A stretch of 6,530 nt of DNA from Clostridia bacterium (GTDB lineage Bacteria; Bacillota_A; Clostridia; Oscillospirales; CAG-272), in the NCBI GenBank assembly GCA_017468115.1, contig JAFUJS010000058.1, forward strand, positions 1 through 6,530, given 5' to 3'. The first letter of the stretch is position 1, and every line of letters starts with the position of its first letter. The translations under genes were made by a program, and so were the position numbers. Of this stretch, positions 1 through 6,272 are shown piece by piece. A model generated the notes under the pieces. It worked only from the letters and a program-made list of their open reading frames with translations. It had not been told where the DNA came from and made no database searches.

Positions 1-13
1 TGAGTTACCTGAT

Positions 14-175
14 TTAGGTTGTTTTCTTGCCATTGAGCCACTCCTCAAGCACCTCCTTGTAGGTAATTTGGTCCTGTGTGGTGCCGATTTCGGCACTTGA
101 AGCCTGCTTTACAGCATTTTCAAGCGCCTTTATGCGGCATTCAAGCTCCATTAGTTTTTTAGTGATTTTTGTCAT
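14..175 (-). CDS. Small phage-type protein downstream of terL, unknown function
   Basis: This encodes 53 aa, starting MTKITKKLMELECRIKALEN and ending EEWLNGKKTT. I do not recognise a family. The N-terminal half is charged with a heptad-like pattern (Leu8, Leu11, Ile15, Leu18), suggesting a short coiled coil or helix; there is no signal peptide or membrane segment. The ATG at 175 is chosen over an upstream ATG in the same frame because it follows the terL stop codon by one base (TAA-A-ATG) and has a GGAG about 9 nt upstream inside the terL end, which indicates translational coupling. Phages often carry such a tiny gene between terL and portal. The longer 118-aa reading of this frame overlaps the conserved nuclease end of terL and is not credible. 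Confidence 0.6.
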   Translation of the reverse strand: MTKITKKLMELECRIKALENAVKQASSAEIGTTQDQITYKEVLEEWLNGKKTT

Positions 176-176
176 T

Positions 177-1958
177 TTACCACTCCATAAAGGTTTGTTC
201 TTGCAAGGGGATTTTGTTAAAGTTGTTTTCCAAAACAGCGCACCCTGTGTCGATGATTTCGGATTTTTTAGGAAATTCGTTAGAGATAAAGTGGGCAATT
301 GCGCTTGCCATAACCAAATCGTCGTGGGCACCACTTGCGGCGCTTGCCCGTCCGTTTTCGTGGCGGACAAAGCTTATCATTTCAAGTAAGGTCTGACGGT
401 CTGTTTCCAAATATAGGTTATCTCTCATAATCGAAACAAGGCTTGCTATAATAATTGGTCTTGTAACAGAGGTGGTAATAAAGCCAAGGTAGCGTCCCTC
501 CTCGCCGTAGCCGTTGCCCTTTGATGAGTAAAGGCTGGGGTAGCCAAGGGATTTTAATACCCTGACCGGGTGGGAGGAAAAGTTGGTTTCCACGCCGATT
601 AGCGCATCGTTATAAAATTTGCCAAGGCAGTATAGCTGCTTTGCAAATAAGTCCTCGTCAATGTGCTGCTTGTGCAAGGTGGCAACGCATTTGCCTGTTG
701 TGTTATCAAGCACCTTTGCAGTAAAGTAGTCCTCACCGCTCCCTGCTGTATCTGCCCCTATTACGTAGGGCTTTACGACAATTTGACTGCCTAAATCTTG
801 GCGGTAGGGCATATCTACTATGGAAATGTATCCATTGGGGTCGGGGATAAATTTAATGTTGGAAATTTCAAGGCTTGTGCTTGCAAGCCTGCCATCGGGA
901 AGATAGACAGGGCAAAAGCTTTCCTCATATTGAAAATATCCCCTAGTTGACTTGATATCAAAGTGGCTAAGATAGTGGGAAATAGCATCGCTATCAAAGA
1001 CTGAGCTGCCGCTTGCAACGAATGCCTCCTCGGGGGATGAGGGGTATTCCTGCCTTATTGAGCTTTTGTCAAGATACATCTTGTATTTCCTCGCGTACCA
1101 GCACAGCTGATCCTTGTCCAGCCCTCGCTTTTTGAGGGCGTTTAGACGGTTTAACAGCCACGTGTCCGCCTCTTTTATGTAAGACTCATCCTTTTCTCGG
1201 TACTCGCTACTTAAGTACCAGGGGTAGAAAAGGTTGATACACACACCGCTGTCCCAAAGTGCTTTTGCCTCGTTAAAGCCGTTGGCTGTGGTTTCGTAGA
1301 TGCAAAGCGCATCCTTGACCCCTGCCTCGGAAATGGATTTTTGAAGCTGGGAAAGCGGACACTTGTAAAATGCAACCTCGGAGTAGTGTATAAAGGAAAG
1401 AGTTCGGCTTCTGCCCACGCTTTCACTTGCTGTGGCTACTCTCCAAGAGGAATTAAGCCTGTCAAAGTAAAGCTCGTTTGCGGAGTTTAGCTTTTCCGAG
1501 GGCTTAAGCCTGTCAGGTAGCATATCGTACATCAGCTTAGCCTTGTCCATAAAAATCGCCTTTGCGTTGTCCTCTCTGTCTGCCAGAGTAAAGCCTGAAA
1601 AATTCTTGGTTGTGATAGCGTATGATAGACCTATTGCGGTTATCAGAGTAGTAAAGCCCTGCTGTCTGCTTTTTAAGATAAAGTAGGGTTTTGACCGACC
1701 CTGTGTCTGTAATTTGTCTAAAAAGTCCCGTTGAATTGGGTTTAGAAAGAAGGGAATTGTCTTCCTTTCCTTGCTTACAACCGAAAAGCACGCCTCGATT
1801 AAAAGATAGGGCTTTTCAAGGACTTGATTTCTGATTTCATCCCTGTCAAGTATCTCGTCGGCTATTGCCTCTACAAGCTCCCTATCAAGCGATGGGTCCT
1901 TGTGCTTTTCCCACAGGCTTTTTCGTTTTTTGATTAAATCCCAAAGGGTTAGCTCTAT
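177..1958 (-). CDS. terL: Phage terminase large subunit (packaging ATPase/nuclease), non-canonical ATA start
   Basis: This is the motor and nuclease that packages and cuts phage DNA at the portal. Read from the ATA codon at 1956-1958 it is 593 aa, a normal length for TerL. Visible in order: an adenine-binding Q motif (NPIQRDF, about 73-79); a Walker A-like loop (KSRQQGFTT, 96-104); a Walker B-like site (FIHYSEVAFY, acidic Glu near 194); a C-motif (ETTANG, 222-227); then an RNase H-fold nuclease with Asp403 (IGADTAG), Glu457 (GVETN) and Asp546/547 (HDD). All catalytic positions look intact. The first in-frame ATG is codon 137 (at 1550), past the Walker A loop, so an ATG-only call would give a headless 457-aa protein. 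The frame is open back to a TAA at 1989-1991, and a perfect AGGAGG sits 5 nt before the ATA. I infer an ATG-to-ATA change, a rare ATA start or a base error. The protein identity is solid; the start is the uncertain part. Confidence 0.88.
   Translation of the reverse strand: MELTLWDLIKKRKSLWEKHKDPSLDRELVEAIADEILDRDEIRNQVLEKPYLLIEACFSVVSKERKTIPFFLNPIQRDFLDKLQTQGRSKPYFILKSRQQGFTTLITAIGLSYAITTKNFSGFTLADREDNAKAIFMDKAKLMYDMLPDRLKPSEKLNSANELYFDRLNSSWRVATASESVGRSRTLSFIHYSEVAFYKCPLSQLQKSISEAGVKDALCIYETTANGFNEAKALWDSGVCINLFYPWYLSSEYREKDESYIKEADTWLLNRLNALKKRGLDKDQLCWYARKYKMYLDKSSIRQEYPSSPEEAFVASGSSVFDSDAISHYLSHFDIKSTRGYFQYEESFCPVYLPDGRLASTSLEISNIKFIPDPNGYISIVDMPYRQDLGSQIVVKPYVIGADTAGSGEDYFTAKVLDNTTGKCVATLHKQHIDEDLFAKQLYCLGKFYNDALIGVETNFSSHPVRVLKSLGYPSLYSSKGNGYGEEGRYLGFITTSVTRPIIIASLVSIMRDNLYLETDRQTLLEMISFVRHENGRASAASGAHDDLVMASAIAHFISNEFPKKSEIIDTGCAVLENNFNKIPLQEQTFMEW
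242..254 (-). repeat. GACACAGGGT motif copy inside terL (3' end)
   Basis: On the minus strand this reads ATCGACACAGGGT, identical over 13 bases to 5049-5061. Within terL it encodes part of IIDTGCAVL near the C-terminus. Confidence 0.5.
1696..1707 (-). repeat. GACACAGGGT motif copy inside terL (5' part)
   Basis: On the minus strand this reads GACACAGGGTCG, identical over 12 bases to the reverse complement of the terminator loop region (6023-6034). It is read in a different codon frame from the copy at 242-254 (LQTQGR here, IDTG there), so shared protein motifs do not explain the match. Confidence 0.5.
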
Positions 1959-1962
1959 TTTT

Positions 1963-1971
1963 ACCTCCTTT
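1963..1971 (-). promoter_or_regulatory. Shine-Dalgarno that fixes the terL start at an ATA codon
   Basis: On the minus strand the sequence reads AAAGGAGGTAAAAATAGAG. The AGGAGG core is followed by five bases and then ATA, in the terL frame. There is no ATG, GTG or TTG in frame between the upstream stop (1989-1991) and codon 137, so this site only makes sense for initiation at ATA, or for an ancestral ATG there. Confidence 0.75.
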
Positions 1972-1987
1972 CGCCCCTTGCAAGACC

Positions 1988-2016
1988 ATTATTGCACAGA
2001 AAAACCGGTACCGAAC
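1988..2016 (-). promoter_or_regulatory. Possible leftward promoter for terL (weak)
   Basis: On the minus strand TGCAATAAT (1988-1996) resembles an extended -10 (TGn plus AATAAT, one mismatch to TATAAT). The -35 position at 17 bp spacing (2011-2016, GTTCGG) is a poor match and lies inside the palindrome at 2008-2021. A start near 1981 would give a leader of about 22 nt with the AGGAGG in place. The idea is supported by position but not by a good -35. Confidence 0.3.
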
Positions 2017-2027
2017 GGTACAGTTTT
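2002..2027. promoter_or_regulatory. Operator-like inverted repeat GTACCG-AA-CGGTAC
   Basis: A perfect 6-bp inverted repeat with a 2-bp centre (2008-2021) extends imperfectly outward, with A2002-A2004 pairing T2025-T2027 and two mismatches between. Short dyads of the ACCGnnCGGT type are common for TetR-family repressors; that family assignment is inference from shape alone. The site lies between two divergent transcription units, about 40 bp upstream of the -35 of the methionine operon and over the -35 position of the weak leftward promoter. No regulator gene is in the window. Confidence 0.45.
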
Positions 2028-2062
2028 CAGAAAATTCAGCGCCATAGCCCCCGAAAAAATCC

Positions 2063-2091
2063 TTGACATAGCTATTTATTGGTGTTATACT
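2063..2091 (+). promoter_or_regulatory. Sigma-A promoter of the ACT-UPF0210-metY-metA operon
   Basis: A perfect TTGACA (2063-2068), a 17-bp spacer and TATACT (2086-2091, one mismatch to TATAAT) form a near-consensus housekeeping promoter. An A-rich run (2054-2059) precedes it. Transcription should start near 2098, giving a leader of about 30 nt that holds only the ribosome binding site AAAGGAG (2114-2120). No riboswitch or attenuator can fit in that leader. Confidence 0.85.
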
Positions 2092-2128
2092 TTACTTAAT
2101 AAATTTTGCGCGTAAAGGAGAGCTTATT

Positions 2129-2398
2129 ATGAAGGCTGTTGTTACTGTTATCGGAAAGGACTCTGTTGGCATTATTGCTGATGTTAGTGCTGAGTGCGCT
2201 AAGCATAATGCGAACATTATTGATATAACCCAAAGTGTTCTTAAGGACTACTTTGCTATGATTATGCTTGTGGAGATTGAGAAGATGGAAACCGAGTTTG
2301 CGGTTTTCCAAAAGGAGCTTTCTCTCCTTGGCGAGAAGAAGGGCCTTGACATCCGTGCTATGCACGAGGACATTTTCAATTCCATGCACAGAATCTAA
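2129..2398 (+). CDS. ACT domain-containing protein, UPF0237 family
   Basis: This 89-aa cytoplasmic protein is essentially one ACT domain. The first strand and loop read AVVTVIGKDSVGIIADVSAE, followed by NIIDITQSV, the usual beta-alpha-beta start in which the GKDxVGI turn forms the amino-acid binding edge. ACT domains bind small ligands, mostly amino acids, and control partner enzymes or dimerise. UPF0237 proteins are single-domain members regularly encoded next to UPF0210 proteins, as here with a 9-nt gap. The ATG at 2129 has AAAGGAG 8 nt upstream. It is the first gene after a strong promoter. Its ligand is unknown; operon context suggests an amino acid of the homoserine/methionine branch, which is inference. 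Confidence 0.93.
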   Translation: MKAVVTVIGKDSVGIIADVSAECAKHNANIIDITQSVLKDYFAMIMLVEIEKMETEFAVFQKELSLLGEKKGLDIRAMHEDIFNSMHRI

Positions 2399-2407
2399 GA
2401 GGTAAAT

Positions 2408-3766
2408 ATGCTTAATATTAACGATATTCTTGAAACGGTCAATATGATTAAGCAGGAAAACTTGGACATACGTACTGTTACCATGGGCATTTCCTTGTTT
2501 GATTGTATTAGCGACGACCAAAAAAGACTTGAACAAAAGATTTACGATAAAATAACCACATGCGCAAAGAATCTTGTGCCCGTGGCAAATGAGCTTGAAG
2601 CAACCTACGGCATTCCGATTATTAACAAAAGGGTTTCCGTAACTCCAATTTCGCTTGTCGGCGCAAATTGCGACAGTGAGGGCTTTGTGCGTCTTGCCCA
2701 AGTGCTTGAAAGGGCTGCAAACGAGGTTGGAATTAACTTTATCGGCGGCTTTGGCGCCCTTGTTCAAAAGGGTATGACTAAGGGCTCGAAAAACCTTATC
2801 GAGTCGATTCCCGAGGCGCTTTCCACCACAACAAAGGTTTGCTCCAGCGTAAACGTAGCCAGCACAAAGGCAGGCATCAATATGGATGCGGTTAAGCAAA
2901 TGGGCGAGATTATGAAAAAAACCGCATACCTGACAAGAGAAAATGACTCCATCGGCTGTGCAAAGCTTGTTGTTTTTGCAAATATACCCGAGGACAACCC
3001 TTTTATGGCAGGCGCAGTTCATGGCATTGGCGAGCCTGATACAGTAATAAATGTTGGCGTTTCCGGTCCGGGTGTTGTGGCATCTGCGATTAAGCGTGAG
3101 GGCTTTTGCGACTTTTCACAGCTTGCGGACGTTATAAAGAAGACAGCATTTAAGATTACAAGAGTGGGTCAGCTCATTGCCTACGAGGCATCAAAGAAGC
3201 TGAACACACCTTATGGAATTATTGACCTTTCCTTGGCTCCTACCCCCGCAGTGGGCGACTCTGTTGCAAGAATCCTTGAAAATATGGGTCTTGAAAGATG
3301 CGGCACCCACGGCACAACCGCCGCACTTGCTATGCTTAATGATGCGGTTAAGAAGGGCGGAGTTATGGCATCAAGCCACGTTGGCGGACTTAGCGGCGCA
3401 TTTATTCCTGTTTCCGAGGACGCAGGTATGATTGAGGCGGCAGAAATGGGCGCATTGTCTATCGAAAAGCTGGAGGCAATGACCGCAGTTTGCTCAGTTG
3501 GACTTGATATGATTGCCGTGCCCGGAGATACAAGCGCAGCAACCCTTAGCGGCATTATCGCTGACGAGATTGCAATTGGCGTTGTAAACAACAAAACAAC
3601 AGCAGTAAGGCTTATTCCTGTACACGGAAAGGGCGTTGGCGAAAGCGTTGAGTTTGGCGGACTTCTTGGCCACGCACCTATTATGAAGCTAAGCGAGTAT
3701 TCCTCTGAGGAATTTATAAACCGTGGAGGCAGAATCCCTGCGCCAATCCACAGCCTTAAGAACTAA
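2408..3766 (+). CDS. UPF0210 (DUF711, 'PFL family') protein
   Basis: This encodes 452 aa, full length for the family and very similar in pattern to the pneumococcal SP0239-type proteins. Recognisable conserved blocks are FDIRT-like [12 protein letters not shown] near the start, [88 protein letters not shown] and the C-terminal [14 protein letters not shown]. Conserved cysteines lie in KVCSS and AVCSVGLD. The fold is related to pyruvate formate-lyase-like proteins, but I see no glycyl-radical loop and no activase gene nearby, so radical lyase activity should not be assumed. Biochemical function is unsettled. It is coupled to the ACT gene, with its ribosome binding site AGAGG overlapping the ACT stop codon, and it precedes metY by 11 nt. 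A joint role of the pair in homoserine or methionine metabolism is inference. Confidence 0.93.
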   Translation: MLNINDILETVNMIKQENLDIRTVTMGISLFDCISDDQKRLEQKIYDKITTCAKNLVPVANELEATYGIPIINKRVSVTPISLVGANCDSEGFVRLAQVLERAANEVGINFIGGFGALVQKGMTKGSKNLIESIPEALSTTTKVCSSVNVASTKAGINMDAVKQMGEIMKKTAYLTRENDSIGCAKLVVFANIPEDNPFMAGAVHGIGEPDTVINVGVSGPGVVASAIKREGFCDFSQLADVIKKTAFKITRVGQLIAYEASKKLNTPYGIIDLSLAPTPAVGDSVARILENMGLERCGTHGTTAALAMLNDAVKKGGVMASSHVGGLSGAFIPVSEDAGMIEAAEMGALSIEKLEAMTAVCSVGLDMIAVPGDTSAATLSGIIADEIAIGVVNNKTTAVRLIPVHGKGVGESVEFGGLLGHAPIMKLSEYSSEEFINRGGRIPAPIHSLKN

Positions 3767-3777
3767 AGGAGAAATTT

Positions 3778-5046
3778 ATGAAAAACCTAGATACAATTTG
3801 TGTGCAGGGCGGCTACACTCCCAAAAGCGGAGAGCCACGTGTAGCACCTATCGTTCAAAGCACAACCTATTATTATGAAAAGGCAGGGGAGATGGCTGAC
3901 CTCTTCGATTTGAAGGCAGACGGCTATTTCTACACAAGACTAGCCAACCCAACCGTTGACGTTTTTGAAAAGAAGCTGACAGAGCTTGACGGCGGCGTTA
4001 TGGGTATTGCAACCGCCTCTGGAATGAGCGCAACGCTGCTTGCGGTTTTGAATGTATGTAATGCAGGCGACAACGTGGTTGCCTCAAGGGCAATCTATGG
4101 CGGAAGCTACAATCTGTTTTCCGTTACACTGCCAAAATATGGCATAGAGTGTCGCTTTTTTGACCCTGACGACACAAAAGAGAACATAGAAAAGCTAGTT
4201 GACGACAAGACAAAAATCATTTTTGCCGAGACAATAGCCAACCCAACAATAGTTGTTCTTGACTTTGAAAAAATTGCCGATATTGCAAAGAGAAATAAGG
4301 TGCTCTTTATGGTTGATAACACCCTTGTTACACCTGTTCTGTGCAGACCCCTTGACTTTGGCGCAAACGTAGTTATTTATTCCTCTTCAAAATATCTTGA
4401 CGGCCACGCAGTTGCCCTTGGCGGCGTAATTATCGACGGCGGCAACTTTGATTTTAACGCAACAGACAGATATAAGGAATTTTTAGTGCCGGACGAAAGC
4501 TATCACGGCTTAGTTTATGCAAATCTTGGCAAAACCGCATTTGGCGTTAAGTGCAGAGCTCAGATGATGAGAGACCTTGGCGCTATTATGAGCCCACAAA
4601 ACGCTTTTCTTACCAACCTTGGTATGGAAACCCTTGCTCTTCGCATGGAAAGGCATTCGGAAAATGCTAAAAAGGTTGCAAGCTTCCTTGCAAGCCACCC
4701 GAAGGTTGAGTGGATTTTGCACCCATCCCTTGAAAGCAATAAATATCACGACGTAGCTATGAAATATATGCCTAAGGGTCAGGGCGGAATGATGAGCTTT
4801 GGCGTTAAGGGCGGCAAGGACAAGGCGTCCGAGTTTATGGAAAACCTTGAAATGATTGCTATCGTAACACACGTTGCAGACGCAAGAAGCTGTGTTTTGC
4901 ACCCTGCCTCAACAACTCACCGCCAACTTTCAACTACCGATCTTGAGGCTATTGGAATTAAGGAAAATCTTATCCGTCTTTCTGTGGGAATTGAAAACGC
5001 AGAGGACATTATAAACGACATAAAGCAAGCCCTCGATAGAATCTAA
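3778..5046 (+). CDS. metY: O-acetylhomoserine sulfhydrylase (PLP-dependent)
   Basis: This enzyme makes homocysteine from O-acetylhomoserine and sulfide, releasing acetate; it acts in the cytosol as a PLP enzyme of the Cys/Met metabolism family. At 422 aa it has normal length. Visible features are YTRLANPT (52-59, phosphate-binding Tyr and Arg from the neighbouring subunit), ATASGMSA (78-85), the PLP-stacking Tyr107 (IYGGSYN), ANPT (154-157), Asp180 (VDNT), the Schiff-base Lys205 in SSSKYLDGH, HPASTTHRQLS (375-385) and the carboxylate-binding Arg400 (LIRLSVGIE). Opening with TICVQGGY and ending with the HPASTTH block, it resembles MetY more than cystathionine gamma-synthase, and the neighbouring acetyl-type MetA supports this. 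A methionine gamma-lyase or CGS function cannot be excluded from sequence alone. Its ribosome binding site AAAGGAG overlaps the previous stop codon. Confidence 0.92.
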   Translation: MKNLDTICVQGGYTPKSGEPRVAPIVQSTTYYYEKAGEMADLFDLKADGYFYTRLANPTVDVFEKKLTELDGGVMGIATASGMSATLLAVLNVCNAGDNVVASRAIYGGSYNLFSVTLPKYGIECRFFDPDDTKENIEKLVDDKTKIIFAETIANPTIVVLDFEKIADIAKRNKVLFMVDNTLVTPVLCRPLDFGANVVIYSSSKYLDGHAVALGGVIIDGGNFDFNATDRYKEFLVPDESYHGLVYANLGKTAFGVKCRAQMMRDLGAIMSPQNAFLTNLGMETLALRMERHSENAKKVASFLASHPKVEWILHPSLESNKYHDVAMKYMPKGQGGMMSFGVKGGKDKASEFMENLEMIAIVTHVADARSCVLHPASTTHRQLSTTDLEAIGIKENLIRLSVGIENAEDIINDIKQALDRI

Positions 5047-5048
5047 TT

Positions 5049-5064
5049 ATCGACACAGGGTTGC
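5049..5064 (+). repeat. Copy of the GACACAGGGT motif in the metY-metA gap
   Basis: The 33-nt gap between metY and metA holds ATCGACACAGGGTTGC just before the metA ribosome binding site. Its first 13 bases are identical, in reverse, to 242-254 inside terL, and CGACACAGGGT recurs in the operon terminator. It can form only a weak hairpin (CGAC with GTTG, including one G-T pair), so it is unlikely to terminate transcription here. Confidence 0.6.
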
Positions 5065-5079
5065 TAAAAGGAGAAATTT

Positions 5080-6015
5080 ATGCCAATTATTATTCCAAAG
5101 GACATTCCTGCCTATCAGACCCTTTCAGAGGAAAACATTTTCGTTATGAATCACGAAAGGGCGATGACCCAGGATATACGTCCTATTGAAATTGCAATTC
5201 TCAATTTGATGCCTACTAAAATCGAAACGGAAACACAGCTCATAAGACTTCTTTCCAACTCTCCCTTGCAAATTAAGGTTACACTGATCGGCACAGAGAG
5301 CTATGTGGGCAAGAATACTCCTCTTGGACATCTTCAAAGATTTTACAAAACCTTCTCCGAGGTTAAAAATGAGCATTTTGATGGTATGATTATCACAGGT
5401 GCTCCTGTTGAAATGATGGAATTTGAAGACGTTAAATATTGGCAGGAGCTTTGCGAAATATTTGACTTTGCTGACAAAAACGTAACAAGCACCATATTTA
5501 TCTGCTGGGGCGCACAGGCGGCACTCCATTACTACTATGGACTTGATAAGTACATTCTTGACAAAAAGATTTTTGGCATCTTCAAGCATACTAAGTATGT
5601 TCAGTTTGACCCTCTGCTAAAGGGCACAGACGAGGAGTTTCATATGCCTCACTCCCGCCACACCTCTATGAGGGAGGAGGAGATTCGTGCCGTTGACGAC
5701 CTGATGCTTCTTGCAGGCTCCGATGAAATCGGACCGTCCGTTGTTCGCTCGCAGGACGGCAGAAGAATCTTCCTTATGGGACATATGGAATATGATAGAG
5801 ATACCTTGAAAAACGAGTACCTAAGAGACCTTGCAAAGGGACTGCCTATTGACGAGCCGGAGCATTACTTCCGCGATGCGGAGAAAACAAAAATTGCGCC
5901 AAACTGGTATTCCACAGCAAACATTATCTACTCAAACTGGCTGAACTATTATGTTTACCAAATGACCCCCTATGACATAGAGGGCATAAGCAAAAGACTT
6001 ATGGAGAAAAAGTAA
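5080..6015 (+). CDS. metA: Homoserine O-acetyltransferase, MetA/HTS family
   Basis: This enzyme acylates homoserine, the first committed step to methionine. At 311 aa it aligns in numbering with well-studied MetA proteins: nucleophile Cys142 (FICWGAQA), Lys163, Ser192 and Arg193 (PHSRHT), His235 and Glu237 (MGHMEYD) and Arg249 are all present, so the Cys-His-Glu catalytic set is complete. Residue 111 is Glu (TGAPVEMMEF). In this family Glu111 goes with acetyl-CoA and Gly111, as in E. coli, with succinyl-CoA, so I call it an acetyltransferase (EC 2.3.1.31) despite the common 'succinyltransferase' label. That suits MetY just upstream, which needs O-acetylhomoserine. The ATG at 5080 has AAAGGAG 6 nt upstream. 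It is the last gene of the operon, with the terminator starting at its stop codon. Confidence 0.95.
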   Translation: MPIIIPKDIPAYQTLSEENIFVMNHERAMTQDIRPIEIAILNLMPTKIETETQLIRLLSNSPLQIKVTLIGTESYVGKNTPLGHLQRFYKTFSEVKNEHFDGMIITGAPVEMMEFEDVKYWQELCEIFDFADKNVTSTIFICWGAQAALHYYYGLDKYILDKKIFGIFKHTKYVQFDPLLKGTDEEFHMPHSRHTSMREEEIRAVDDLMLLAGSDEIGPSVVRSQDGRRIFLMGHMEYDRDTLKNEYLRDLAKGLPIDEPEHYFRDAEKTKIAPNWYSTANIIYSNWLNYYVYQMTPYDIEGISKRLMEKK

Positions 6016-6043
6016 AAAAATGCGACCCTGTGTCGCATTTTTT
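6015..6043 (+). terminator. Rho-independent terminator of the methionine operon
   Basis: A 12-bp perfect stem (A-rich then TGCGAC, pairing GTCGCA then T-rich; 6015-6026 with 6032-6043) closes a 5-nt loop CCTGT, and the right arm runs into six Ts. It begins at the last base of the metA stop codon. The symmetric A and T runs mean it could also work leftward. Confidence 0.92.
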
Positions 6044-6066
6044 GATTTTTAGGCGGCAAAAATTCC

Positions 6067-6096
6067 CCTGTAGGGGCTGGCGTTCTGGACTGCCCG
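6067..6096 (+). repeat. GTAGGGGC-type short repeat, copy 1
   Basis: TGTAGGGGCTGGCGTTCTGG followed by ACTGCCCG. It differs at only a few positions from the copy at 6273-6301. Repeats starting TGTAGGGGCGGGCG are common in intergenic DNA of gut Clostridia, as far as I recall. Confidence 0.65.
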
Positions 6097-6139
6097 GATT
6101 ATTGGATTTTCCTATTGTTAATGCACCCGCGTGAGACGC

Positions 6140-6167
6140 CTTGTAGGGTGGGGGCTTGCTCCCGCCG
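6140..6167 (+). repeat. GTAGGG-type hairpin repeat, diverged copy
   Basis: Starts TTGTAGGGTGGGGGC and ends GCTCCCGCCG. The arms 6147-6154 and 6159-6166 pair over 8 bp (two G-T pairs) around a CTTG loop. It shares the TGTAGGG head with the copies at 6067 and 6273 but the body differs. Confidence 0.5.
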
Positions 6168-6202
6168 AACATTGGGGTAAAAGCTTGCTCTTAAAGATAA
6201 AA

Positions 6203-6256
6203 CAATCCCTCAGTCAGCTTTGCTGACAGCTCCCTTTACACAAGGGAGCCTTTTTT
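6203..6256 (+). repeat. Double-hairpin repeat (CCCTC...AAGGGAGC), copy 1, terminator-like
   Basis: Two stem-loops lie in tandem: GTCAGC-TTT-GCTGAC (6213-6227) and GCTCCCTT-TACAC-AAGGGAGC (6229-6249), the second followed by six Ts (6251-6256). The layout, starting ACAATCCCTC and ending AAGGGAGCC, is that of a dispersed repeat family of Clostridia. The second hairpin with its T-run could also act as a backup rightward terminator for the operon. Confidence 0.75.
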
Positions 6257-6272
6257 GCGGATTGCAAAAAAC

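Larger units (their letters stand above)
1..1990 (-). mobile_element. Edge of a prophage or phage-derived island (terminase end)
   Basis: Two leftward genes of phage packaging type occupy this stretch: a large terminase and a small coupled gene. The rest of the element would lie beyond the left edge of the window, where portal and head genes usually follow terL. On the right, phage content ends by about 1990, because a host-type promoter and metabolic operon begin at 2063. No small terminase, integrase or attachment site is visible between terL and the operon, so this is either one end of a decayed prophage or a rearranged phage block. The boundary is inferred from gene content, not from a repeat or att site. 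Confidence 0.6.

Noticed and set aside
1537..1791. 84-aa minus-strand open frame overlapping the terL 5' part
   Set aside because: It is in another frame from the Walker A region of terL, which has clear motifs; this is a shadow.
199..1985. 12-bp inverted repeat TCTTGCAAGGGG at 199-210 and 1974-1985, nearly flanking terL
   Set aside because: About one 12-bp inverted match is expected by chance in a window of this size, and the left copy lies in terL coding sequence; not taken as element ends.
2096..3022. Long 308-aa minus-strand open frame opposite the ACT and UPF0210 genes
   Set aside because: It overlaps two strongly conserved plus-strand genes completely, and its composition (His, Asn, Cys rich) is typical of an antisense shadow.
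2408..3766. UPF0210 protein as a true pyruvate formate-lyase
   Set aside because: No glycyl-radical loop is visible, the protein is far shorter than pyruvate formate-lyase, and no activating enzyme is nearby.
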